Shown here: piece after piece, positions 11,202-21,518 of the stretch
Numbering within the stretch: the stretch's first letter is position 1
Layout of the letters: each line of letters opens with the position of its first letter
Source of the DNA: Micropterix aruncella
Lineage: Eukaryota > Arthropoda > Insecta > Lepidoptera > Micropterigidae
Reading direction: 5' to 3'
NCBI GenBank assembly: GCA_944548615.1
Contig: OX155963.1
Coordinates: forward strand, 32,198,985-32,262,984
DNA: 64,000 nucleotides
The notes under the pieces: model-generated
What the model saw: only the letters and a program-made list of their open reading frames with translations
What the model was told of the DNA's origin: nothing
Databases searched by the model: none
Made by a program: the position numbers and the translations under genes

Positions 11202-12060
11202 TCTATACTAATATTATAAGGAGGTAAAGTTTGTGACGTAGGAAGTAATCTCTGGATCTACTCAACCGATTTTGAAAATTCTTTTACCAATAGAAATCCG
11301 CGTTATTTTTGAGTGTCATCGGCTATATATTAATCCAAAAAATGAAAAGACTTTTTCGTGGTATCCGGATTTCCAAAGTAAGTCGGAAAAAACGGTCGAA
11401 CGAAAACGTTTCTAACGAACGCTGCCTTAAAACGATGAGAGATAATAATGTATGATTAGGTTCTAGAGAAAAGTTGTAGAGCCTACAAATAATGCCTACA
11501 AAAAAGTCAGCGACAGCATATGTCTAACTTTTATATTTAAGTCACAAAAAGTAGTATTTTATATTAAAAAAATAATTTAAATCGTTAGGTCATGTTCTCA
11601 ACAATTATGAATTATTATCAAAATAAGTAAATTTGTCGTCTCAAGTGTTTAAAACAAAAGACTTTACCTTTTTACTGCATATAATTTTCTTTTTACTGCA
11701 TAAATTGTTAAAGAGATAATACGACATAGGTATGGAACCGCGACCGTATCTCGGGTTAGAACTCCTGAAAGAATGGTACCAAATAATAACATTACATCTG
11801 ATATAGTATACAGAGAAGTTTTGAACAATTAAAATAAACATAATTTATTCAATCATAATCATTTCATTCACTCATTAGAAACCCGGTAATATAGCCAAAT
11901 CGGCATTCAAATACATACATACATATGCAGTAAAAATATAACCCTCCTTTTGGAAGTCAAGAAATAAATCATAGCACACAGTACTAACCGAACCGCACTC
12001 ATAATTTCATCACAAGTAAAAATATTTACCGCTCAACGAAGTGGGCACGGGTCAGCTAGT
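11202..12060 (-). repeat. Repeat R2 (ACTAGCTGACCCGTGCCC family)
   Basis: The minus strand begins at 12060 with ACTAGCTGACCCGTGCCCAC and ends near 11202 with ATAATATTAGTATAGAT. Copies on the plus strand lie at 28580-29433, 29434-30014 and 31604-32155. Internal conserved blocks include TTCGTTGGGCGGTAAA, TTATGCAGTAAAA, CGGTCGCGGTTCCAT and TAGATCCAGAGATTAC. The layout (fixed start, variable TATAGA-like tail) suggests retroposition, but no open frame is retained. Confidence 0.75.
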
Positions 12061-13296
12061 TGGCTATAATAGGAGCTTTGAGGGGACAATTACAGGGGCT
12101 CATGTAACGTGCCAACAGTAGCCGCGCAATGACTTTCAAACGCCGCGCCGCGACAGTCTTCGAAGCACGTCCGCAAAAAATATAGCCGCAAGTCAAGCGA
12201 TGCGAATCCAGACGAAGAGAGACGAAATATGCCAGGCGGTAAAAACGCTTGCGGCAGATGTATGCGATTTCGGGGATAATTGCCACCGGAGCACCCAGCC
12301 AAAACGAGACTCATCATCATCATTGGGTCGGGAACTTCGATTTTGTCATATCCAGTACCGGATTAACTTAGCAGGTACCGGCCTAACCTAACCGGATTAA
12401 CCTAACCGAGCAGGTACCGGCCTAATCTCTGTTCTGATGCCCGCAACATCCTACGGTGCGCGCGCAAGCTCCTATAATAGGAGTCGGGGGCTGTAAAAAC
12501 AGGCGGATTACGTCGCCCCCGACGGTCGCTTCATACCTCGCAATCTTCCAGTACTATTAGTACTCTCCCAGTATTATCACTTGGAGAGTGCGGGTATGAA
12601 GCAGCGGTCGTGGGCGGTGTAATCCACCCGCTTTCCCAGCCCCCGATTCCTCGGAGCTTGACAGTATCTGTTTTACTTTTTCGGCCCACCAACCAACGCG
12701 GAGGGAAATTACTGTCAACGTGCTAAATTTATGGTATGAATCGAGTATCGTCTTACTAGAACATTACCCCGTTACCTCTACAGAACATTACCTCTACAAA
12801 ATTACCCCGTTTATCTGGTATGAAATCGTGTTGAATATTAGAATGTCTTCCGTTTTAATGGCGGCATTTTCTTCAATTTTCGCAATTCCGTCGCCAATTT
12901 TCATTTGCTCACATATTTTCAAGGAATATGTCGGCAAAGCCTGACAAAATTAAATTCTAGCTTGCGTCATGGACGTTACGATACTGTCATTGTACGCAAG
13001 GTTGCCATTTTACAATCCAACATTTATCGTTGCCAGTATCAGAGAAAGGTATTAAGATATTTCCAGACAGACTTCGAACCATATGGCTTATCTATTCTTT
13101 AACTGTCCCACCTCAATAATTATCCGAGTTTTATCCCAGACCTTATAAAGTATAACATCCAACTCCCTCTATGTGTGCTCCACAAATATATAAAGGAATA
13201 TGTAAATTTATTTCCCTTAATAATATTTCTGTATAGTGTAATAGCATATTTCCCATCCTTTCCTTGTTTGTATCATCCCCAATAACCATGTTTTAT
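12061..13296. other. Non-coding
   Basis: No gene. Between 12355 and 12425 the unit ACCGG(A/C)(T/C)TAACCTA recurs, a local low-complexity patch. Two inversely oriented GC-rich blocks around 12466-12530 and 12590-12665 (AGGAGTCGGGGGCTG and CCAGCCCCCGATTCCT) mark an imperfect inverted repeat of roughly 200 bases. Confidence 0.45.
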
Positions 13297-14140
13297 GAGT
13301 TTTTTTATTTTTATTTTATTTTATTTCTGGAAACATACAGCGCATACAATTGACATACGTGTGCATAAACATAATGTAGAAAAAGAGAAAAACATTACGC
13401 CGATAATCGTTTCCTATGAAATTAACAGATTTCCGCACTTAAAAATTAATTGGAACAATTTGGATTTCGGCATATTACACTTAAAAATTAATTGTAAAAT
13501 AAACTAAGTTCATATTAAATATAAAATTAAAATAGAAAACCGATGGGAGAGGTAGGGAATTGGAAGTGATTAGGAAAAAGGAGTTAGACGATGGTATGTG
13601 TATATGTATATAGATATAAATAAATATATAGATAGGTCTTATAGTGGATATATAGATACAGATATTTATTGATGTTTATAGATATTTTTAGATATATAAT
13701 AAATATTTATAAATATTTGTAGTAGCTACTGATATGTTGCATGAAAATTATATAACTAAGAACGATAGGTGTTAACAAGCTCGTTAGGTGCAATTGATTT
13801 GAATAATTCTTTAACCATTGATTTAAAATCAATGCTTTAACGAACGTCGGTTGGTTGAGGTTGAAAATGTCGATGGTGGAGAAACGAGAGTCGTACGTGC
13901 ACATTAGCCTATAAGCGATGGAATTTTTCCCGTAGTTGGTATTGGCACGAGAGACCTCAAAAGTGCGTGAATTGCAAATTAATCGCGGAGGAACGAAAAA
14001 ACGTAAGTTTTCAACAAGGTATGGACTATCTATGGTATTGTGGATAACTTTGTGTAACAGTACCATATCAGCCACAGTGCGTCGGTCTTCTAGAGCTTGA
14101 ATACCGAAGTGGTCCAGTCTGCTCTCGTACGTAGGAAGAC
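13297..14140 (-). pseudogene. LINE ORF2 C-terminal remnant with tail
   Basis: On the minus strand, LEDRRTVADMVLLHKVIHN is followed by FFVPPR, RTFEVSRANTNYGKNSIAYR and an N-rich end. The near-intact LINE ORF2 (50689-53574) reads LENRRTTADMVLLHKVIHN and RTFEVPRVRTRYAQNSIMYR at the same place, so this is a 5'-truncated relative. An AAAAT-rich tail at about 13325-13297 marks the 3' end. Catalytic domains are absent. Confidence 0.85.
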
Positions 14141-14399
14141 CGATATATATGTACTTGCATGATATATGTATGTACTTACATTTCTATAAATAAGTATACC
14201 TTGTTTCAGTATTGTGCCGTCTTATACATATAACAAACTAACTTAGATGCCCTCCGAAAACGACTTGGCAGAAAAGCACCGACTATCGGTGATTGCCATA
14301 AAGTAACAAGAAGAAGAAGAACCATAAGGCTTCGTACATATTATATAATTCTTCGATAAGGTTCTTTATTGGACAAAAACATACAAAAACAGTACTGAT
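14141..14399. other. Non-coding
   Basis: A short spacer between the LINE remnant and the Tc1-like remnant. A GAAGAAGAAGAA run lies near 14310. Confidence 0.3.
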
Positions 14400-14710
14400 A
14401 GTTATAGATTGTTAGTTTTAATATAGAATGTGTACTCCTTTTGCGTTGGTAACACCTTTCAGGTCTTCACTCTTGTAGGTATAGAATTTACCAGGTGTTG
14501 ACAGCTTCCTTTCAGTTTATCATCGTGAAGCAGACTTGAATTACTTCACAGATCATCTTGGTTTTCGTTGTACAATCCATCTTGGAGAGCCGTTTTTTTG
14601 CAAATGGCCCAGAGGTTTTCGATCGGGTTGAGATAGGGGAGTTTCCGGGCCGTACAGTACTTTTCTTCTATGTAAAAACTGTTTCACTTTTGTCGAAGAA
14701 TGGCATGGGG
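14400..14710 (-). pseudogene. Tc1-like transposase, C-terminal remnant
   Basis: The minus strand reads YLNPIENLWAICKK, which carries the third catalytic residue of the Tc1 DDE triad. It continues through LYNENQDD and KGSCQHLVNS in different frames. It is closely related to the plus-strand remnant at 3744-3955. Upstream on the minus strand it is cut off by a run of C at 14720-14707. Frameshifts and the missing N-terminal two thirds make it non-functional. Confidence 0.8.
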
Positions 14711-15344
14711 GGGGGGGGGGCGAGATCCTATTGAAAATTTCCCGCATTGGACCTTCCAACGAGGGAATCTTTCAACAGATCTAGTCTTGTCTACAGGTCT
14801 ATCATTCCAACTTGGAAGGATATACCTTGTGGACAAGACTCTTATCAATCTTATCGAACCATATGATTCGGATCCCCCGTATCATATGGTTTGATAAGAT
14901 GTCAATATATTGGTCCGAAGTCAAATTCGAATTCAAATTCATTGTACGGGCAAATTCAAGTTTGGTGGGTGTGCGCGCGTTGTTTCAATGAATATCGCCC
15001 CCCCCCCCTCCAACTGAAGTATGGATACTTGCCTGCCTGATATTATCATCATTGATTATATCTATAGATAGGGCACTAGATTGCTCGATGCAGTACTGCG
15101 TTTTGTCAGCTAGTGTTTTAATATGAAACCTAACGTGTAGATAGCACTCATAGTTCTAAACATTGATCAATCTTCTCTTATGCCTAGTAGCCCAATAGTC
15201 GTTTTTGAACACACCTTTTAGTATCCTATATTAAAATAAAGGGAGGTTGGGGGGTTGGGGGGGGGGGTTGTCTGCTTGCAGGAAAGTATTGGGGAGACAC
15301 AACCGTTTTTTCTGTATGAATTTTTACTGCAGTTAGGGAACAGT
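14711..15344. other. Non-coding, G- and C-rich runs
   Basis: Holds a 14-base G run (14707-14720), a C run near 14998-15008 and a G-rich patch at 15240-15270. The last is followed by TTGTCTGCTTGCAGG and is shared with the patch at 1990-2045. The sequence around 14800-14900 contains a long imperfect inverted repeat built on CTTATC/GATAAG and ATCATATG. No gene is visible. Confidence 0.4.
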
Positions 15345-15690
15345 TTTGTTAAATAAATTAATAGTTTTTAAAACACTAAAAACACGCTTTTAGAAATGCA
15401 CGTAAAAACCACATCATCAGACCTTGAGACCTAATCGTGGTCAAAGGTCATTCCAAGACTTTTCTAACAAGTCCAAACACAGCTATGATACGATGTTCCA
15501 TCATGAAGTTCCAGTTCATATCTTCCGACTCCATCATCAGATCACTTCGACAGTACCATATTATTGTATTGACATCAGAACTACATACAGCTGCCAATTT
15601 TCATGACGCTACGATCCTTGGAAGATGGTTAAATTAGTTACCTTAGATTCAATTACATAGTTACATACAGGTCGACCCTAATAAAAGCGT
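15345..15690 (+). repeat. Dispersed repeat R3, direct copy
   Basis: The plus-strand partner of 9560-9895, sharing ACATCATCAGACC, AACACAGCTATGATACGATG and CTACGATCCTTGGAAGATGG. Both end near ACATACAGGTCGACC followed by AT-rich sequence. The unit starting CATCATCAGACC is related to the tandem units at 42830-43140, so R3 may be built from short monomers. Confidence 0.8.
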
Positions 15691-17235
15691 GTTAAAAAAA
15701 TTATTTTTAATATTTAAGTCCCCGACAGCTTTTAGTTATTTTTAGTTAATTAACTTTTTATTACAGCTGTTGTGTGTTTTTTTCTTTATTGTTCTTGCCC
15801 TATTGTATAGTTACTGTATCATTATCCAAACTATTTCAGCGGAAATTTTCGGCATCCACCTTTTCATGGTCTCCACCACCGCCATTTGGACGAAATTATT
15901 AAATTACCACATTATAGACCGGCGACATTATAGATCGTCGCCTCGTCTCGCTCGTACGCAGGCGATTCTATTGCTCGCTCGCTCTCGCGAGACGTATCAT
16001 TATTTTTTTATGAGAGGCGAGGATTCCTCCTCTGATATACAATTAGGCGCGTCCATTATAAAAGGTTGCTTCCGAAACGAATCGCAGCCTCGTGGCTGCG
16101 TCTCTCTCTGGCGCTGCGATTCCGATGAGGTGCGAGGGAGACGGAGCGGGGGGTAATGGTGGACGTTTCATTCGTGTCGGTACGTACCTACCCACTACAA
16201 AGAGTAGCCGCCAGTTTGAGATAAAAGAAGCTTGCGACGGATATTTGGAGAATCGTGAGTCCGTTTGTATAAAAAACTCAGTTTTCCATGAACGGATCGA
16301 GACAAAATCTATACCAGGAGAAAACGTAGTTTATAGGCCGATAAAAAAACATAATTTCACAAATCAATTTCACAGTTTAAGGAAAACGTTCATATCGATC
16401 TTAATATTATTGATTTTATAGGGTATTATATTGCTCAATGCCATAGGACGTATTGGCAACTTTTCTGCGGCGGCGACATGTTTAATAACATTTGGCTATC
16501 TATTGTATATTAACATTGATAATGAGCCCGATTGCGTTTCTTTGTGAACTAAAATTTAAATTAGTTCAAGCGAACGAGATAAGGCAATACGTCTAACGAA
16601 TGATCGTCGATAAAAACTACTTGTCAAACTTATACCCGTTTGAATCAATTTGAACACATTTCGTTCGGTCTTAGATTCAGGTGCTTTAACTTTGGCGGGT
16701 AGTGCGATAAAGTGACAACCGTCCATCTCACGTTTCGCTCTAGCGTATTGGACTGTCTCGTTCACATGGAATAATTTCCGATTATGGTTCACGAAGAAAC
16801 AATTACAATAAAAAAAAAAACAAAACAATTACAATTTAAAAAAACTTAACAAAACAAAAAAAAAATGACGAAAGTTGTCTCATTTCACGTAATATTATTT
16901 ATGCTTCGTCGCAGTGCTCCTTTCGAAGCAACTCTGTTGGTGAGGCTGAAAAAGCTCGATGGAAAAAAGTCGATCTCACACCGGCAATAAAATGCTTCGA
17001 GAGCGTCGGTGCAGTGCAGCGGGTCGGTCGCCGCGAAACGAAGCAATATTAAACGTGATGCTCACTCATCCCGAGATTCAGTGCAACGCTTGTACCTGCG
17101 AATCCATGAATGCAATTAAATTTGCGAATCCATGAGACGGCAATGGGTACTCGCGCATACAACACATGCGTGATCATGGGGTTTGTTTGTTTGTATAAAA
17201 AACTTTATAGCACATACAACAGAGTACGTCATGAT
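15691..17235. other. Mostly unique DNA with a GC-rich promoter-like segment
   Basis: I see no repeat match here. A GC-rich stretch at about 15915-16160 contains a TATAAAAG at 16057-16064 and a perfect CGCAGCC/GGCTGCG hairpin just downstream (about 16083-16100). A frame of 128 codons (15770-16156) has no recognisable motif. This could be a host promoter or first exon, but nothing downstream confirms it. Confidence 0.3.
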
Positions 17236-17692
17236 GGGAGCTAATAGGCCCAGTGCAGTTAGACCATTATGACCCATGTGATCGACAAACTCACAGGTCA
17301 GCACCCATCCGGTAGCCTCCAAGCAGAAGTGCGGGCCCGGGTAGGAATCTGTGCCTGCGGGCCAGTTCCCCTGGGAATCGTACTTCGGGCGCTCCTGGAC
17401 GGGTAGAACAACGTGCGGCCTCAGCCAATCGATGTGCATTCCGACTGATAAACCGGGGAAGTCTGGAAACGGATTTGTTTCCTATAGAGCGCTGGGGGGG
17501 GGGGGTGTTAACCTTACGGCAACTGCTCTTGAAACGACCAATCGGTTACCCGATACCGGGTGGAAGAGCCGGGCAAAGGATGCCATGGTCCGCGTTAGAC
17601 TCGGAAGACACCGAATCACCGCTATGTAAAGGAGAGGACCGCGTAAGCGACATCGAGCCCCGGGAGGCCGGAGAAATCTGGCCGTAACTGGA
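17236..17692 (+). repeat. R1 repeat, 3'-truncated copy
   Basis: It starts with the family head GGGAGCTAATAGGCCC and follows the reference R1 sequence through TTGTTTCCTATAGAGCGC and CTTACGGCAACTGCTCTTG. It stops near AAATCTGGCCGTAACTGGA, where a second R1 copy begins at once. The last third, including the ACGGGCTCGCCCGT end, is missing. Confidence 0.8.
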
Positions 17693-18249
17693 GGGAGCTA
17701 ATGGGCCCTGTTGCAGTTTAGCCACTAGGAGTCAACCTTCGGGCGCTCCTGGACGGTTTTTGTGCAATGTGCGGCGTCAGTCAATCGATTGTGCGTTCTG
17801 ACCGACAGCCGGGGAGTCTGGAAACAGCACTGTTTCCTGTAGAGCGAGGGTAGTTGTTTACCTTACGGCAACTGCTCTTGAAACGTCCAATAGGCTACCC
17901 GATTCCGGGTAGCAGCCGGATAAAGGGCGCCGTGGTCCGAGATAGATTCGGCAAACGCCGTATCACCGCTACGTAAGGGAAAGAGCCGCGCAAGCTACCT
18001 CGAACCTGTAACCGGTCGGCAGACCGGAGTAATCTGGTTGAAACTGGAAGTAAGGGCGCGAGCGTCGACCTGCTGGTTGATTAACCTGGTTATCTCGCGG
18101 TAAGGCGTTGGTTTCTTACGGTTATGTGGCGTAACTAGACAATGGACTGTTTTTGTCCAAAGTCCTCTACGCTCACCTCACGGGAGACAGAACGATCTAA
18201 TGTCGTTAAAACTTCCTGAGGTGACGGGCTCGCCCGTTATAGTTGACAC
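17693..18249 (+). repeat. R1 repeat, internally deleted copy
   Basis: It begins GGGAGCTAATGGGCCC directly after the truncated copy and ends with ACGGGCTCGCCCGTTATAG followed by TTGACA. Compared with the reference it lacks about 120 bases after the head. The two copies sit head to tail in the same orientation, as if one inserted into or was copied next to the other. Confidence 0.8.
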
Positions 18250-18676
18250 CTCCAAGTACATCATGGTGGGCCTAGATGTTTAATACGACACAAGTGTAAT
18301 TTTTTGTAAAGGCGGTCATAATAAATAAATATAATTACATAACAAGCATGATAATGACAATAACATGGTATAAATTAATAACATATGAAGAGTTACGAGG
18401 AAAAACGACCACAGCATTACTTACTCCCCGGCGACGCTGCAGTTACCCACCTGGGAATGCCAAAAGGTGTTGCAAGACCAAGGTATTAAAATACTTAACC
18501 TTAATATTAGAAGTATCAACAAAAATTTTGATAAACTAATCATACTACTAACTTTGCTTGATACCGAGTTTGATTTAATCATCCTGACAGAATGCTGGAT
18601 AAAGAAAAATATTCCCACTCAACAACTTGATAATTATGATATGCATTACACTCTACATAACGTCACTACTTTTGCA

Positions 18677-21518
18677 AATCCTCGTATCTCATTTTGAACA
18701 ACTTTTCAGGAGAGCATAAAAACTGAATATAAAATCAAGTAACCCCTTTTATTTAATTTTTTTATTATAGAAAATTGTAAAAAGACTATTAAAATGAGTA
18801 TATGATATTTTTAACCTTTTTTTTCAATCATAGAATAAGATATTAAAAAAAAACATTGTTTACGAGATTCTGTATCCTATTTGTATTTATTATTGAACGA
18901 GATACGAGATTCTCGCAGTATAAAAAACAATATTTTAGTTTTTAAATAATAGTTTATTTACCATATTTCGTAAAGAAAACTACAAAAATAACATATTCTT
19001 TTCTGTTGTTTATTTTTTATAGAGCATATCATCATGATCATCGTTTTCACTATTTGAAGCCAAGAAATTAAACATTTTTTAGGTTTTCAATTCGAATTAT
19101 GTTTAAGTCATTGTTACCCATTATAATTTATGTTCATTTAGCAAAACGTGTGTGTTGTCTTTCTTACAAACAAACTTAACTAGCATATTTTGACAACAAG
19201 TAGTGCGCTTTATCAAATATTGTTACGCATAACACGTTTATTATGATTTGTACATAATTTACCTAGGTTTTTAATTAGATTCGCACATTATTATGTAATT
19301 AAAGTAATCTTTGCAGTGTGGTTATACAAAACACTGATATTATGATTTTTATATAATTTACGTAGGTACTTAAACTAGCTTAACACATAATTATGTACTT
19401 AAACTATTCTTTGGTCTTGCAGTTTACCACATACTATTTTAAATGATAAAACTATAGAACAATCACAATCAAGACATCTTAGGAACTATGAATTGCACAA
19501 TGAGTACTTAAATATCTTAATTATTAATGTTTCAGTTCATCAAAAAATGGATGGAAATCTTTTGGAATTACTCCTTTTAAGGACTGTAGGTCCCTATATA
19601 TTTTTTCATTAATCGTTAATGGACCAGAATAAAGACTTTTTACATTAACATTTTTATCAATATTGTTTTGCTTGGGAAAAGGTATTGTGTGGAAGATCAT
19701 AACTCTCGTTTTTTTTTGTAATTTCTATAAGGGCATGGACGGAATCGCATTCCATTTGACTATTACCCTTGACTAAATACTTTTGGTAAATGGTTGCATA
19801 ATTATCACTAACAAATTGTTGAAGAGTATTTGCAAGTATAACATTCCTCTTTTGGGCCGTGCAGCCATCGCTGTAAATGACAATTGTAATAGATGTGTCT
19901 TTTGTAATAGATTCATTAGATAAATAATTAGACAATTGTAATAGATTCATTAGATAAAAAGTCAGAAAGGCATGATGAAAACATATTTGCAATCATTTCT
20001 CCCTCGCCCTCGTGCCATACCAATGTACACCATTATTACCAATATTATATATCGTAAATTGAAGGCAAGCTAATTTTGATTTCAAATACAGACCACCTGC
20101 GGGGGAATAAGGCACAAGTTGCACAGCTTGCACATCAACAGTGAAGACATTTTGTGTACCTTCAATTGCCAAAATTTTATCCCCGGCTTTTTGATCTCTT
20201 GCATCATCCTTAGCTTTGATATGTTTCTCATATATGTCATTTTGCACATTACCTAATTTATGTGCAATACACAGATCACACTAGTCCTTTTTAGGTTGAT
20301 ATAAACCAATGTTTAGCTTGTGTTCCTGATTACTAAATACGTCCTATTGTACTACATCAGTCTGGGGTATATTTTCATCCTTAGTAAATTGTTGGTATCC
20401 GCGATACACTTCTTCAAAAGATTGAAACGTTAATTCAAAATATAGTTTTAAAGTTCCTTCCCGACAATAATCAGATTCCATTTTTGGTAATTTTTCCAAA
20501 AATGATTTCATAATGTCATTTTTTCGCACATTTTTCTCCGTCGGCACTATATTACTTAAAGTATACATACCCAATATATTACTTTTTTTAGCCAACCTAA
20601 AACGGTCCACTCGCCAATGCAAATAGTTGACAAAAACATGGTTTTGCATACACGAAGAGGCTCGTTATTCAGTTTCAGGTCTTGAATTTTCTGCTCTCGT
20701 TCTACATTTAACGGACTCTTTAGTTACCATCGCAAAGATGTATTTTTTTATCGTTTTCCGTCATTTTTCAAAAGTTATCAAAAATGGTAAACCTTTCCTG
20801 ATCAGTTATACACAATTATAATCCCTATTTTTAATACATTGCATCGAATATCATCTAACTTTAGTTTTACTTTTTTCTCTCCGCACTGTAGGTACGTGAC
20901 ACAATATTCTCTTCACTTTTCGAAGTTATAGGGGAAAAGTATTGCTCTCCCTTTTGTCGTGCTATTTTTACTGCATTTATTTTTCAGGTGCCCGGTTTAA
21001 TCATTCCTTTTCGAGCTCGTTTTGTCTTTTTAGACATATTGTCATTAGAGGCCTCCGGAAAATTAAAAAAGTCTGATTCTAAATCACCCATCTCCGTGGC
21101 AGTTAACGGAAAGATATTCTCAGCGGAAGAAAGTGGGTGACTTACGAGATGGTAATATTATGTAATAATAAAATTAGGTAATAATATCCAAAATATAAGA
21201 GCGTTTGATGAAAAAATTGCGAAATAGCGCCAAAACCTGACAGAGCAAAGTGACAGTTCGACGGAACGATGTTGCCAAGATACGAGATTTTGATATTTGT
21301 TTGGTAGCAATGGTTTAATATATTTGAATGTGGAAACTCGTATCTCAAGTTACGAGAATTTTGCACTTCACAAAAATGGTGTTTTCTATTTACGAGAAAA
21401 TGTTTTCTGTTATTTACATTAATATCGACATTAGAGTTAGTCTATCTTGTGCAGATTTTTTTTCTCTATCGAATGCACCCCTTAACTCAAAATCGTCAAA
21501 AATCGAGATACGAGGATT
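18677..21518 (-). mobile_element. DNA transposon inserted in the LINE
   Basis: The 2842-bp insert has 14-bp perfect inverted ends (AATCCTCGTATCTC). It is flanked by TGCA on both sides (18673-18676 and 21519-21522), and removing it restores the LINE reading frame. Because TGCA lies within the palindrome TTGCAA, the exact duplication length (4 to 6) is ambiguous. Internal copies of GATACGAGAT or its reverse cluster at both ends. The minus strand carries a degraded transposase-like protein. A four-base duplication would suit the Sola superfamily, but that assignment is inference. Confidence 0.8.
19657..21100 (-). pseudogene. Transposase-like protein, broken
   Basis: Minus-strand frames occur in order. 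First comes GDLESDFFNFPEASN followed by KKTKRARKG, a basic start. Then comes SFLEKLPKMESDYCREGTLK (20649-20344), then QNVFTVDVQAVQLVP (20247-19993), and finally IVIYSDGCTAQKRNVILANT with QMECDSVHALIE (19992-19657). The YSDGC-QNRN and MECDSVHxxIE patterns belong to a transposase-like family often seen as uncharacterised proteins in arthropod genomes. The acidic residues could form part of a DDE catalytic set. Stops and frameshifts between blocks make it inactive. It lies inside the 14-bp inverted ends and is presumably their former transposase. Confidence 0.65.

Noticed and set aside
15770..16156. 128-codon frame as a gene
   Set aside because: No domain or splice support, and the first part is low-complexity hydrophobic sequence from AT-rich DNA.
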